This document shows positions 33,259 to 42,158 of a DNA stretch of 64,000 bases, piece after piece. The first letter of the stretch is position 1; each line of letters opens with the position of its first letter. Below the pieces are notes generated by a model. The model was not told the DNA's origin. It saw only the letters and a list, made by a program, of their open reading frames with translations, and searched no databases. Source of the DNA: Phycisphaeraceae bacterium (lineage in GTDB: Bacteria > Planctomycetota > Phycisphaerae > Phycisphaerales > Phycisphaeraceae); contig JADLFV010000108.1 in the NCBI GenBank assembly GCA_020849625.1, positions 1 to 64,000 on the forward strand, in the 5' to 3' direction. The position numbers were made by a program, and so were the translations under genes.

Positions 33259-34224
33259 TCACTTGGCCGCGGCGCGGCCGACGGCGAAGCCGATGCCGCC
33301 GAGGACGAAGCTGATGACCACAAGCCCGATGAGGTACATCAACGTCTTCATGCCGTCAGGCTGATCGCCGCCGGCGAGCATGGTGGTGACGCCGCTCTGG
33401 ACGTCGAAGATCTGGGAGAAAGTGACGATCAGGCCCAGGATCATGGCGATCAGGGCGCCGAGCAGCATGCCGGCCCCGAAGCCGCTGCCGGCCGGGTCGT
33501 AGGCTTCGGCATCGTAGGCGCCGATAGCCATCATGGTGCCGGTGGGCTCGAAGCCGGGCGTGGTCGTTTCGGTGGCCAGGTGGTCCAGGCCGCTGGAAGA
33601 ACCGGTGGCTTGCGAGACGGCGCTTTCCATGCCCAGGGCGGACTCGAACACGCCGGAGGAACCGACGGCCGACTCCATGGCGGTGCCGGCGGCGCTGCCG
33701 GCTCCACTGCCAGTGGCGCTGCCCGCGGCGCTGCCGCCGGGATAGATTTCATCGAGTGCGACGCCGAGGCTGGTGTCGTCGCTCTCACGGGTCAGGTCGA
33801 GCAGACCGGAGCCGGAGCCGACGGTATCGAGGTTGAGCGCTTCATCGTCGGCAGTGCGCCGCGTCATCTGCGTCTGCGCCAGGGGGTCGGCATGTTCGAC
33901 TTCGCCGGCGTCGAAGACGTTGACGCCGGTGCCCTTGACGGACGAGCCGGAGGCGTCGGTGGCCTGAGAGGGATTGACGCTGTCGGTGTCGCCGAGGATG
34001 TCCACGTTGTCGATGCCGGAGTCGGCCAGCCCGATGGAGGAGCCGCCGGCCGCCGAGCCGCCGCTGAGGCCGGCCATGGCATCGACCTGGTCTCGTTTGA
34101 ACATCAGCTTGTCGCGGTCACGGAACTGCTGGAGCTTGCCGTCAGCGGCCAAGGCCTTGACCTTCTCTTCGTTGACGCCAAGTCGGGCCGCGGTCTCTTC
34201 GAGGGTGTAAAACATCTTGGCCAT
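33259..34224 (-). CDS. HTH (MerR/excisionase-like) protein with low-complexity linker and two C-terminal membrane segments
   Basis: The 321-aa protein begins with YTLEETAARLGVNEEKVKALAADGKL...FKRDQVDAM, a small winged-helix/excisionase-like domain. A long Gly/Ser/Ala linker follows (residues 50-230), then two membrane helices (GMLLGALIAMILGLIVTF and MYLIGLVVISFVLGGIGFAV). This layout recurs in planctomycetes without known function. AGGAGG precedes the ATG. It might tether DNA or sense membrane state, but that is a guess. Confidence 0.7.
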   Translation of the reverse strand: MAKMFYTLEETAARLGVNEEKVKALAADGKLQQFRDRDKLMFKRDQVDAMAGLSGGSAAGGSSIGLADSGIDNVDILGDTDSVNPSQATDASGSSVKGTGVNVFDAGEVEHADPLAQTQMTRRTADDEALNLDTVGSGSGLLDLTRESDDTSLGVALDEIYPGGSAAGSATGSGAGSAAGTAMESAVGSSGVFESALGMESAVSQATGSSSGLDHLATETTTPGFEPTGTMMAIGAYDAEAYDPAGSGFGAGMLLGALIAMILGLIVTFSQIFDVQSGVTTMLAGGDQPDGMKTLMYLIGLVVISFVLGGIGFAVGRAAAK

Positions 34225-34310
34225 GATCGAGGCCTCCTGGATGGTGGGTCGAACCTTAGATCATATTTCGTAAACCCCGGCCTGACAAGTGGCAAGGGGT
34301 GGAAGAATCG

Positions 34311-34379
34311 TGGGGCGTGGGGCGTAGGGCGTAGGGCGTTTTCGAGCACGCCCCACGCCCCACGCCCTACACCCTACAC
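34311..34379. repeat. Inverted tandem-word element (GTAGGGC word)
   Basis: The left arm (34311-34340) repeats GGGGCGT and GTAGGGC; the right arm (34348-34379) repeats ACGCCCCACGCCCC and CCCTACA. The loop is 7 bp. The right end contributes the TACACT box of the next gene. The same word family is at 49114. Confidence 0.88.
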
Positions 34380-34380
34380 T
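34375..34380 (+). promoter_or_regulatory. Putative -10 box TACACT of the metallophosphoesterase gene
   Basis: TACACT ends 6 bp before ATG 34387. Its first five bases are the last bases of the GTAGGGC word element. Confidence 0.45.
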
Positions 34381-34386
34381 ACCCTT

Positions 34387-35202
34387 ATGCCCGCCCCCTA
34401 CGGCTTGCTGGAGCCCTGTGATCTGAACCTGCCGCAACTGCCCGACCGACTGGTCGGCTGCCGCATCGCTCACATCAGCGACATCCACGCCTGGCGACCG
34501 AGCCATCGCTGGACCCGACTGGCTCATCAACTGTCCGGTCTGCGCCTGGACCTGGTGCTGTTCACCGGCGACTATGCCCTCAACCGCCGACGCGAGGACA
34601 TCGCCTTCTCCGCACTCAAGCAACTGACCGACAACCTCCGCCCGTCCATCGGCTGCTTCGGCGTCTTCGGCAATCACGACCACACTGCCCTGCGGCAGAT
34701 GGCGCGCGAACTGCCCGTGCGCTGGCTGGCCAACGAATCGGTGAAGCTCGACAACGTGCCGGTCGAACTGTTCGGTCTCGACGCGGCCCGCGAGCCGGCC
34801 AACGACGTGCTGGCCCTGCTGATGAATCGGCCGGTCGATGACAACGCCGAGCCATCGGCCGGCAAACCGCGAGCGCTGCGCCTGTGCCTCTGTCACTATC
34901 CCGATCTGCTGATGAGCGCAGCCGACCTGGGTTGCGAGTTGGTGTTCGCCGGCCACACGCATGGCGGACAGTGTCGATTGCCCACCGGCCGGGCCCTGGT
35001 CAATTGCAGTGAACTGCCGCTGCGCTACACCAGCGGCATCTTGCGCCACCGTCGCACGCTGGTGGCGATCAGTCGCGGCTGCGGCAGCGGGCCGATGCCG
35101 CCGCGCGTGTTCTGTCCGCCGCACGTGCCGGTGTACACCCTGCATCGCGGGCCGATGAGCGGCAAGGACACCGACGGCATGGACAATCTCCAGCCGTGGT
35201 GA
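34387..35202 (+). CDS. Calcineurin-like metallophosphoesterase
   Basis: The 271-aa protein has all five metallophosphoesterase blocks: HISDIHAW (DxH), LFTGDYAL (GDxx), FGVFGNHDH (GNHD), CLCHYPD (H) and VFAGHTHGGQ (GHxH). It should hold two metal ions and cleave a phosphodiester or phosphomonoester. The closest type is the YkuE/LpxH-like group, but no membrane anchor is present. ATG 34387 is supported by TACACT; the much longer frame upstream is antisense to the HTH-TM gene. It ends 3 bp before the convergent TPR gene. Confidence 0.88.
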   Translation: MPAPYGLLEPCDLNLPQLPDRLVGCRIAHISDIHAWRPSHRWTRLAHQLSGLRLDLVLFTGDYALNRRREDIAFSALKQLTDNLRPSIGCFGVFGNHDHTALRQMARELPVRWLANESVKLDNVPVELFGLDAAREPANDVLALLMNRPVDDNAEPSAGKPRALRLCLCHYPDLLMSAADLGCELVFAGHTHGGQCRLPTGRALVNCSELPLRYTSGILRHRRTLVAISRGCGSGPMPPRVFCPPHVPVYTLHRGPMSGKDTDGMDNLQPW

Positions 35203-35205
35203 AGC

Positions 35206-36969
35206 TCACGGGTCCGGCAGCGTGGCGGCCTGTGGGAACCATTGATGGAGGAATTGCACGACGGCCTGGTTGTGCTGGGCTTTGGCCAGTTGCATGGCGC
35301 GGAAGTAGCAGTCAGCCGCCTGGCGCGTATGCCCGAGCATGCCGTAGGCCACGGCCAGGTTGGCCCAGGCTTCGGCGAAATCATCGCGCAGGCGCGTCGC
35401 TTCACGGTGCTGTGCGATCGCATCTTCCCAGCGTTTGAGCCGGGCCAGGGCGACGCCGAGGTTCAGGTGGTATTTGGCGTTGTCGGGCTGATGCTGGAGT
35501 GCTTTTTGGTAGTGGGCGATGGCGTCGGCGGGGCGGTCGGCGTTGGTCAGGGCCAGGCCCAGGTTGTTCTCCGCTTCCCAGTATTGCGGGTTCAGGCGCA
35601 GCGCTTCCTGCAGCGGTGCGATGGCCTCGTCATAACGGCTGCGCTCGCACAGGGCGACGCCGAGGTTGTAGTGGGCCATGTCGCTGCCGGGGTTTTTCGC
35701 CACCGTGTCGGCATACAGCACCGTTTCATCCTGGTACAGCCGACTTTGCCGCCAGGTCAGCGTGGCCAGCAGCGCGATCACTACTGCGGCCGCGATCGTT
35801 GCCGTGCGCGGTGTCCGCTTGTGCCACAGGTTCCATCCCGCCGCCGCCACCACGCACACGCCGATCAACGCCAAGTGCTGATAGTGATCAGCCACCAGCG
35901 AGAACTTGAAGAAGTACACATCCGTCAGTCCCATCACCGGAATCAGCGCGATGCAGAAATAACCCCAGCCGGCCAACAGTGTCCTGCCCCATCGACTGCG
36001 TCGCTGCCAACACAGTGCAGCCGTCACCGCAATCGCAGCCACCGTCGGCAGCCACCAGCGCCAGTCGGCCGGCTGCACGTCCCACTTGGGATAGATGAAC
36101 GACAGATGGATCGGCAGCAGCGCCTTGTAGAGATAGAACCACACCACCGCCCCCGCGCCAGCCAGGCGCTGGCCCAGGTCAGCCTCGCGGATCGACACAT
36201 CCTCGCCGTGCGTCTGGAACCACACGTTCACCGCGCCCAGCGCCACGGCGATCACCAGGTACGGCCGCATCTCCCACAGCACCCGCCGCCGCAGCATGCC
36301 CTGCCACCACAACAGCAGCGGCAGAATCAGCGGCAGCACCAGCACCGATCCCTTGCTCAACATCGCCAGCAAAAACGCTGCGAGGCTCAGGCTGTAGCGA
36401 GCGCACCAGGCCCGCCGCTGCGTGTGATCCTGGGCCTGCAGATAGAACAGGATCGACAGGAGAAAAAACAGCATGGCCATGAGGTTCTTGCGCTGGGCGA
36501 TCCACGCCACCGATTCGACATTCACCGGATGCACCAGCCACAGTCCCCCGGCAAGTAACAGGGCCCACGTGTTGGGCGAGTCTTTGCCTTCGTTCGCCTG
36601 CAGAACGAGCTTGCTCAGCACCGCCCACAGCAGCAGGGCCCCGGCCGCGTGCATCAGCACGTTGGTCACGTGATAGCCGATCGGATCGCGGCCCCACAGT
36701 CGCCACTCCAGCCAGAAGCTGCTGTAGGTCACCGGCCAGTAGTCGACCGTCTGCGTGCTGAACCACAAGCGATACAACCCATTGCCCGCGGCGATCAACG
36801 GGTTCTCCGCCAGCAGTGTGTAGTCGTCCCAGATGAACCCGCCGTCCAGGGCCGGCCCATAGATGATCAGCCCCACAGCGATGAACAGCGCGGCCGCCAG
36901 CAGGCGCATCGCCACCGGTCGCTGCCACAGGGGCAACAAGCGGGCGGAAGTTTTCTCGTGTCTGGCCAT
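35206..36969 (-). CDS. Polytopic membrane protein with C-terminal TPRs (TMTC/PMT-like glycosyltransferase)
   Basis: The 587-aa protein has about ten membrane segments and a C-terminal TPR domain (residues about 430-580) with repeats such as YNLGVALCERSRYDEAIAPL and YHLNLGVALARLKRWEDAI. The first extracytoplasmic loop, GGFIWDDYTLLAENPLI, carries the Asp-Asp pair typical of GT-C glycosyltransferases of the TMTC/O-mannosyltransferase type. It may transfer sugars to exported proteins. Function is inferred from architecture. The ATG lies 18 bp after a TAAAAT box. Confidence 0.8.
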   Translation of the reverse strand: MARHEKTSARLLPLWQRPVAMRLLAAALFIAVGLIIYGPALDGGFIWDDYTLLAENPLIAAGNGLYRLWFSTQTVDYWPVTYSSFWLEWRLWGRDPIGYHVTNVLMHAAGALLLWAVLSKLVLQANEGKDSPNTWALLLAGGLWLVHPVNVESVAWIAQRKNLMAMLFFLLSILFYLQAQDHTQRRAWCARYSLSLAAFLLAMLSKGSVLVLPLILPLLLWWQGMLRRRVLWEMRPYLVIAVALGAVNVWFQTHGEDVSIREADLGQRLAGAGAVVWFYLYKALLPIHLSFIYPKWDVQPADWRWWLPTVAAIAVTAALCWQRRSRWGRTLLAGWGYFCIALIPVMGLTDVYFFKFSLVADHYQHLALIGVCVVAAAGWNLWHKRTPRTATIAAAVVIALLATLTWRQSRLYQDETVLYADTVAKNPGSDMAHYNLGVALCERSRYDEAIAPLQEALRLNPQYWEAENNLGLALTNADRPADAIAHYQKALQHQPDNAKYHLNLGVALARLKRWEDAIAQHREATRLRDDFAEAWANLAVAYGMLGHTRQAADCYFRAMQLAKAQHNQAVVQFLHQWFPQAATLPDP

Positions 36970-37003
36970 GGCCCTGATGAGGGCTGCATTTTACGGCCGG
37001 TGG

Positions 37004-37393
37004 TCAGTCGAACAAACCGGGTGGGACCGGCTGGAGCTTGCCCTGGCCATCGACGCAGACCACGGTGGTGGTGGCGCTGGCCAGCAGCTCGTCCCCTCGC
37101 CGCACCTGGTATTCGTGCTCGATCTTCACCCCGGCGGAGGGTTTGGTGGTGCAGGCGATGATCAGTTCGTCGTCGTAATGGGCCGGTCTGCGGTAGCGGA
37201 TGTTCAGCCGCGCCACCACGATGTGGATGCCGCGCTTTTCCATCTCCGCGTAACTGCGGCCGCTGCGGCGCAGCAGCTCCGTGCGGGCGATCTCCAGCCA
37301 CACGGGATAAGCCGCGTGATGCGCCACGTTCATCGGGTCGCACTCCCGGTAACGGACGCGGATCGGCACCTCGATGTGGTTGGACGGGGTCAT
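37004..37393 (-). CDS. Acyl-CoA thioesterase, 4HBT/YbgC type
   Basis: The 129-aa hotdog-fold protein has the catalytic motif RYRECDPMNVAHHAAYPVWL, where the Asp is the usual acid of YbgC-like thioesterases, and the later VVARLNIRYRRPAHYDDELI and EHEYQVRRGDELLASATTTV strands. It should hydrolyse acyl-CoA or acyl-ACP thioesters. YbgC is often near tol-pal genes, but none are here. ATG 37393 gives the normal length. Confidence 0.88.
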   Translation of the reverse strand: MTPSNHIEVPIRVRYRECDPMNVAHHAAYPVWLEIARTELLRRSGRSYAEMEKRGIHIVVARLNIRYRRPAHYDDELIIACTTKPSAGVKIEHEYQVRRGDELLASATTTVVCVDGQGKLQPVPPGLFD

Positions 37394-37428
37394 GCTGTTA
37401 TTCACCAGCCCGATGATAAAAAGGATTC

Positions 37429-37572
37429 GCCACGAAGGCACGAAGGACACAAAGAAGGAATACGGGTATCGGGTATCGGGACTTTGGATTCGGGTATCGC
37501 AAATCGCGAATCGTCTCTTGCCTTAACCCGAATCCCGATACCCGAACCCCGATACCCGTTTGCCTTCGTGGC
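37429..37572. repeat. Nested word element: CACGAAGG arms enclosing CGGGTATCGGG arms
   Basis: Outer arms are CCACGAAGGCACGAAGGAC (37429-37460) and TGCCTTCGTGGC (37561-37572). Inside lie arms of a different word, CGGGTATCGGGTATCGGG (from 37463) and CCCGATACCCG repeats (37524-37558), around AATCGCGAATCG. The inner word is that of the element at 7817. It fills the gap between the thioesterase and HEAT genes. Confidence 0.88.
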
Positions 37573-37589
37573 TTTTTTGTTTTCCGCGC

Positions 37590-39395
37590 TTAGTCCACCG
37601 GCTCCAGGAACCAGCCGCGCATGCGGAGGGGGAAATCTTCCAGCGGCGGGATCGGCTCGCCCGTCATTTCACGCACCGCCCAGTGACAGGCGGCATTCAC
37701 GATCGGTCCGCCCACAGCCAGGCTGTTGTCAGCCATCTGGCGCAGCGTCTCGAGCTGATCTTTCGCCTGCATGCGACCCATCGCCACCGCGCAGGCCACC
37801 TGCACGTCCGGGCTTTCCGGGTCCATGATCGATTCATCCAGAAGCCGCGCGGTGAACTGCTCGATCAGGGCCGGCTCCGGCTGATTCGCATACCAGTGCC
37901 CCAGGGCCCAGATCGCCGCCACCCGCGCTTCGGCTGAGGGGATGGCATGCTTGGGCACCACGCGGCGGAAGATCGGCTCGGCCTCACGCGCGTTCATGAT
38001 CCCCAACGCCACAAACAGTTGTGTGCCCTCATCGCTGAGTGTCTGCGCCGCTTGCTGGGCAACATCGCGCGCTGCGTCCTCGGGCAGCTTGATGGCGATC
38101 TTGTCCAGCCGCTGGATCATGGCCGGCGCGGTCGAGGTCACCTGCAACCGGCGCAGAGCGGCGCACACCCCCAGGCGCACCTCCGGCCGCGCATCGTCCA
38201 GCGCCTGCGCCAGTGTGTCAGCCATCGGTTTGTGATCGATCCAGTTGGCGATCAACGCCGCCTGCTCGCGCCCGCGCCAGCCTGTGCCGGCCCAGACGCT
38301 TTTGATCTGCTGCAACACCGCCGGGCGCAGCGATTCCTGCTTGCCCCATTCGATCAGCGTGTCACGGGCCTCGCTGCGCACCGATACGCTTGGATCATCG
38401 AGCATCCCGGCCAGCAGCGTCACCGAATCCAGCGACGGATCCAGCGTCACCGCCCGGGTGACCGATAGCCGCACGTCCGGGTCGTCATGTTGCAGCAGCG
38501 TGCGATCCAATTGCAGAGGGGCGATTGCCAGCAGGCGCCGTGCCGCCGCCGCTGCCACGGCCGGGCTTTCGTGCCTGGTCAGGACATTCACAAGCCCAAT
38601 CGCCTCGGGCTGCGCGTGGCCGTCGATCATGCGTACTGCCAGCAGCGCGCCAAGCTCATCCTGCGAACTGAGCGCAGCCGCTTCATCGACCAGACCTTCG
38701 TGGGCGCATCGGCCCAGGGCTGCCGCGGCCGCCAGGCGTAGCTGCGCGCTCTCCCGTACCTCACGCAGCACTTTCAGCAGCGGTTCACGAGCCTCCGGAT
38801 CGGCGACCCGGCCCAGCGCTTCGATGGCTGACACGCGCACTTCACTGGGCGCTACGCTGTCGGTAACACGCTGCCGCCACAACGGGCGGGCAGCTTCGTA
38901 ATCCCAGTCGGCCAGCACCACGTCCACGACCGGCTGCACCGTCGCGTTCAGCGGCAAAGCTTCCAGCTCGGCGATGGCATCGGCGGCGGCGCGATGATCC
39001 AGGGCGTGCAGCGCCCGCGCCGCAGTCAGGCGCACGTCCAGCGGGTGACGCTCATCGAGCATGACTGCGATCGCTGCGCACGCATCGGCGGAAACTTCCA
39101 TGCCCTGCTCGTGAGCGTCGGCGAACACGTACAGCACCTGCCGCTGCAGGGACGGATCATTCTGTCCCAGTGCCTTGAGCCAGAGTGGCTCCAGGCGCGG
39201 ATCGAACACCTTGTACGGCTTGGCCAACTCCAGCTTGGGATCAGCCAGGTGCGGCAGGTCGATCAGGCCACCCAGCGTCGGGCGCAGCGGGCCGGCATGA
39301 CAAGGCAAAGCGCAGGAAATGCAGAAAACGCAGGAAGCGCAGAAAAGCAGACTGCGTGCGGCCCCCCGGAAAACTGTTGGCGATTTGCCTTTCAT
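37590..39395 (-). CDS. Exported HEAT-repeat protein
   Basis: The 601-aa product is almost wholly HEAT repeats, for example EVRVSAIEALGRVADPEARE, DVRLTAARALHALDHRAAA and VSVRSEARDTLIEWGKQ, which form a superhelical protein-binding scaffold. The signal peptide (about residues 14-34) is LLFCASCVFCISCALPCHAG; residues 16-30 of it are encoded by the GCAGGAAACGCAG word array. It follows the ABC permease gene by 37 bp and may be the last gene of that operon. Partners are unknown. Confidence 0.72.
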   Translation of the reverse strand: MKGKSPTVFRGAARSLLFCASCVFCISCALPCHAGPLRPTLGGLIDLPHLADPKLELAKPYKVFDPRLEPLWLKALGQNDPSLQRQVLYVFADAHEQGMEVSADACAAIAVMLDERHPLDVRLTAARALHALDHRAAADAIAELEALPLNATVQPVVDVVLADWDYEAARPLWRQRVTDSVAPSEVRVSAIEALGRVADPEAREPLLKVLREVRESAQLRLAAAAALGRCAHEGLVDEAAALSSQDELGALLAVRMIDGHAQPEAIGLVNVLTRHESPAVAAAAARRLLAIAPLQLDRTLLQHDDPDVRLSVTRAVTLDPSLDSVTLLAGMLDDPSVSVRSEARDTLIEWGKQESLRPAVLQQIKSVWAGTGWRGREQAALIANWIDHKPMADTLAQALDDARPEVRLGVCAALRRLQVTSTAPAMIQRLDKIAIKLPEDAARDVAQQAAQTLSDEGTQLFVALGIMNAREAEPIFRRVVPKHAIPSAEARVAAIWALGHWYANQPEPALIEQFTARLLDESIMDPESPDVQVACAVAMGRMQAKDQLETLRQMADNSLAVGGPIVNAACHWAVREMTGEPIPPLEDFPLRMRGWFLEPVD

Positions 39396-39430
39396 TTTCT
39401 GCGTTTCCTGCGCTTTCTGCGTTTCCTGCG
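39307..39430. repeat. Inverted word element (GCAGAAAACGCAGGAA word) straddling the HEAT start codon
   Basis: The left arm (39307-39350) repeats GCGCAGGAA and GCAGAAAAC; the right arm (39396-39430) repeats TTTCTGCGTTTCCTGCGC. The HEAT ATG (39395-39393) touches the right arm and the left arm lies inside the coding sequence, where it encodes the hydrophobic core of the signal peptide. Confidence 0.88.
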
Positions 39431-39432
39431 TT

Positions 39433-41109
39433 TTATCGCGGCCTCGTCAGCCGCCACACGCGCGTCACCAGCACGATCAGGCACACCACGCACATGGCGG
39501 CGGTGAACAGCCAGTTCCACGGCAGCAGTTCATAGCGGGCGAAGCCCGGGGCGTCGATCAAACGCAACGCGGCCGCCAGCGGGTTGAGCCGCAGCGCGTT
39601 CTCGACGGTGCTGTGACTGAAGGGCGCATCTTCACCCAGCCAGAACAACAAGGTCCCGGCACACAGCAGCATCAACAATGCGTAGGACGTGGCCGAAGCC
39701 GCGGCGGTGGATGGGAACAGGCTGCTGATGGCAGCCGACACCAGCAGGGCCAGCAGGGCCAGCAATGCCAAGGTGGCGATCACCTGCACGGCGACGATCC
39801 ACTGGGCGGGGTCGATGAAGATCAGCGCCGCGTAGGCCGGGAGCGTGGCCAGCAGCACCAGGGCCAGCGTGACCAGCACGCTCAGCAGTTTGCCGGTGAC
39901 GATGGTGAACGCCCGCAGCGGGGTCATCTGCAGCAGTTGCCAGCCGCGGCTTTCGATCTCCGCCGCGATCAGGCCGCCGGATAAGCTGGGCGTGATCAGG
40001 AGGATCAGCGAGGCTTGCAATACCACCATGATGCCGCCCATGGCGCCGACGCTCTTCTGGGCGCTGCCCAGCGCTGAGGCCAGCATCAGCAGCAGCGACA
40101 CGATCAGGCACAGCCCGATCAAGCGCATCATCCAGTTGCCGCGCCCGAAGCGGCGGCAGCGCTGCTCCTTGATCAGCACCGGATTGGTCCAGCGTCCGAT
40201 CATGCCGCTGCGCCGCTGCGGATCGAAGAACCACAGGTACATCACCCGCCGGTAGGCCCGGGCCGCGGTCGAGCGATCGTCGGTGATCTTGCCGGCTTCG
40301 CGCGAGCGGTCGAACAACCTCTGGTTCATGCGCCATGCGCACCAGCCGGTGCACAACAGACTGGAGAGTCCAGCCAGTATCACGAAGCGCTGCACCTGTC
40401 CGCCGACTTCAGCCAGGCCGCCGGAGGTGATCGACAGATCGCCCATCACCGCCATCATGGCCGGCAGCGGCGAGGCGCAGCGCACCCAGTCAGCCGCCTG
40501 TCGCACGGCATCGCCCACCCAGGCCTGGTTCTGCAGGAATTGGTGGGGAATGAGCGAGATCACGCCCAGCAGCAGCACCAGGCCGTAGGTGATGCGCAGC
40601 GCTGATTCGGTGGTCTGAGCGAAGCTGGAGACCAGCAAACCCAGGGTGGCGTACATCAGTGAGAGCATCAGCAGCACGAGGTAGAGGGCGGGCAATTGTC
40701 CGGTCAGATCGACGCCGCCCATGGCGAACAGCGCGGCCGCGGCAGGCAGGGACATGATCAGCATCAGCAAGATGAATCCCACCGCGCCGACCAGTTTGCC
40801 CAGCACGATCGACCAGGGATGCAGCGGCGAATTGAGCAGCAGGGCCAGCGTGCCCTGAACTTTTTCCTTGACGATGCTGGTGGCGGGGAAGATGGGCGAC
40901 AGCAGCATGAGTGAAGCGGTCATGCCGTAGCCGAACACGCGCAGCACCTGTCGGGCGGCCGCGCCCTGCAGATCGACCACCGCGCCGCTGGGCCAGCGCA
41001 CCAACACCAGCGCCACCATGGCCGCCACCAGGGCGCAGAGCACGCCGAAGGCGCGGCGGGTGCGCAACATGCCAATGAACTCGCGGCGAATGATGGGATG
41101 GTTAAACAT
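39433..41109 (-). CDS. ABC-2 type transporter permease
   Basis: The 558-aa permease has two copies of a six-helix ABC-2 domain. The opening MFNHPIIRREFIGMLRTRRA and the segment TSIVKEKVQGTLALLLNSPL are typical of ABC-2 membrane subunits; the second half repeats this as LSGGLIAAEIESRGWQLLQM. It lies 71 bp after the ATP-binding gene on the same strand. Together they may export a polymer, lipid or peptide; the substrate is not evident. Confidence 0.85.
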   Translation of the reverse strand: MFNHPIIRREFIGMLRTRRAFGVLCALVAAMVALVLVRWPSGAVVDLQGAAARQVLRVFGYGMTASLMLLSPIFPATSIVKEKVQGTLALLLNSPLHPWSIVLGKLVGAVGFILLMLIMSLPAAAALFAMGGVDLTGQLPALYLVLLMLSLMYATLGLLVSSFAQTTESALRITYGLVLLLGVISLIPHQFLQNQAWVGDAVRQAADWVRCASPLPAMMAVMGDLSITSGGLAEVGGQVQRFVILAGLSSLLCTGWCAWRMNQRLFDRSREAGKITDDRSTAARAYRRVMYLWFFDPQRRSGMIGRWTNPVLIKEQRCRRFGRGNWMMRLIGLCLIVSLLLMLASALGSAQKSVGAMGGIMVVLQASLILLITPSLSGGLIAAEIESRGWQLLQMTPLRAFTIVTGKLLSVLVTLALVLLATLPAYAALIFIDPAQWIVAVQVIATLALLALLALLVSAAISSLFPSTAAASATSYALLMLLCAGTLLFWLGEDAPFSHSTVENALRLNPLAAALRLIDAPGFARYELLPWNWLFTAAMCVVCLIVLVTRVWRLTRPR

Positions 41110-41110
41110 T

Positions 41111-41175
41111 TGCGATTTTCGAATTTCGATTTTCGAATGTTTTCACTTTTCTCTCTTCACTCTTCTCTCTTCATT
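41111..41175. repeat. Fused half arrays of two words between ABC genes
   Basis: CGATTTTCGAATTTCGATTT (41113-41136) is followed directly by TCACTTTTCTCTCTTCACTC and more of the same. The second part is a diverged AGTGAAA array. No complementary arms are present, so it seems to be two single arms side by side in the gap between the ATPase and permease genes. Confidence 0.7.
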
Positions 41176-41180
41176 CTGTC

Positions 41181-42158
41181 TCACCCCGGCCGATCGCCGC
41201 TGCCGCCGTGCATCTGGGCGGTGACGCTGAGGAAGGCGTCCTCCAGGTCGTGCTCCATTTCGCGGTATTGCAGGATCGTCACGCCCTGTTTGGTGAGGGC
41301 GGCCAGCAGGCGGGCGAGATCTTCGTCGGTCTTGTCGGTGGTGAAGCGGACCAGGCGCTCGGCGGGTGAAGGCGTGACCGAGCTGCCGGCATCGAGTTGG
41401 CCGCGCAGCACGTCGGCGGCATTGTCCACCTGCGCTTCACTGAGCAGTTGCACTTCCATCATGCGCTGCTGGCGAATCTGGCGCATGATCTGTTCGAGTG
41501 TGCCGAAGGCCCGTAGCTTGCCCTGGCTGACGATGGCGACCGTGTCGCAGATGCGCGACAACTCGGGCAGGATGTGGCTGGTGACGATGAGGGTCTTGCC
41601 CATCTGGGCCAGGCGCAGCAGGATGTGTCGCATTTCGATGCGGGCCTGGGGATCGAGCCCGTTGGCCGGTTCATCGAGGATCAGCACCTTGGGATCGTGC
41701 AGCAGGGTGCGGGCGATAGCGACGCGCTGTTTCATGCCGTGCGAAAGCGCTTCGACGTAGCGGTCCTTCATGTAGGACGAGCCGGTGATATCGAGGCATT
41801 CCTCGATGCGGGTGCGGCGTTCGGGGCGGGGGATTTTGAAGGCAGCCCCGAAGAAGTCGAGGTATTCGCGGACGCGCATGTTGTCGTAAGAGCCGAAGGT
41901 ATCGGGCATGAAGCCGACCAGTTGCTTGATGCGTCGCGATTCGGTGACGCAGTCAGCGCCGTCGATGGTGGCGGTGCCGCTGGTGGGGCGGCTGAGACCG
42001 ACGAGGATTTTGATGGTGGTGGTTTTGCCTGCGCCGTTGGGGCCGATGAACCCGAGGATATGGCCGCGCTCGAGGCTGATCGAGAGCGAATCGAGGGCCA
42101 CGAAGTCGCCGTAGCGTTTGGTCAGGTCTTTGGTGACGACGACGGCTTGATCACTCAT
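41181..42158 (-). CDS. ABC transporter ATP-binding protein
   Basis: The 325-aa ATPase has Walker A FIGPNGAGKTTT, Q-loop VGFMPDTFG, signature LSHGMKQRVAIARTLL and Walker B VLILDEPANGLDP, with the H-loop VTSHILPEL. The 100-residue C-terminal extension is like that of the ABC-2 exporters of the NatA/CcmA group. ATG 42158 overlaps the stop of the upstream gene as ATGA. It powers the permease encoded next. Confidence 0.93.
   Translation of the reverse strand: MSDQAVVVTKDLTKRYGDFVALDSLSISLERGHILGFIGPNGAGKTTTIKILVGLSRPTSGTATIDGADCVTESRRIKQLVGFMPDTFGSYDNMRVREYLDFFGAAFKIPRPERRTRIEECLDITGSSYMKDRYVEALSHGMKQRVAIARTLLHDPKVLILDEPANGLDPQARIEMRHILLRLAQMGKTLIVTSHILPELSRICDTVAIVSQGKLRAFGTLEQIMRQIRQQRMMEVQLLSEAQVDNAADVLRGQLDAGSSVTPSPAERLVRFTTDKTDEDLARLLAALTKQGVTILQYREMEHDLEDAFLSVTAQMHGGSGDRPG

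Noticed and set aside
33253-34386. Very long plus-strand frame that extends the metallophosphoesterase upstream by more than 370 codons
   Set aside because: It is the antisense of the HTH-TM gene, whose start, AGGAGG and membrane segments are convincing; the phosphoesterase motifs begin only after 34387.
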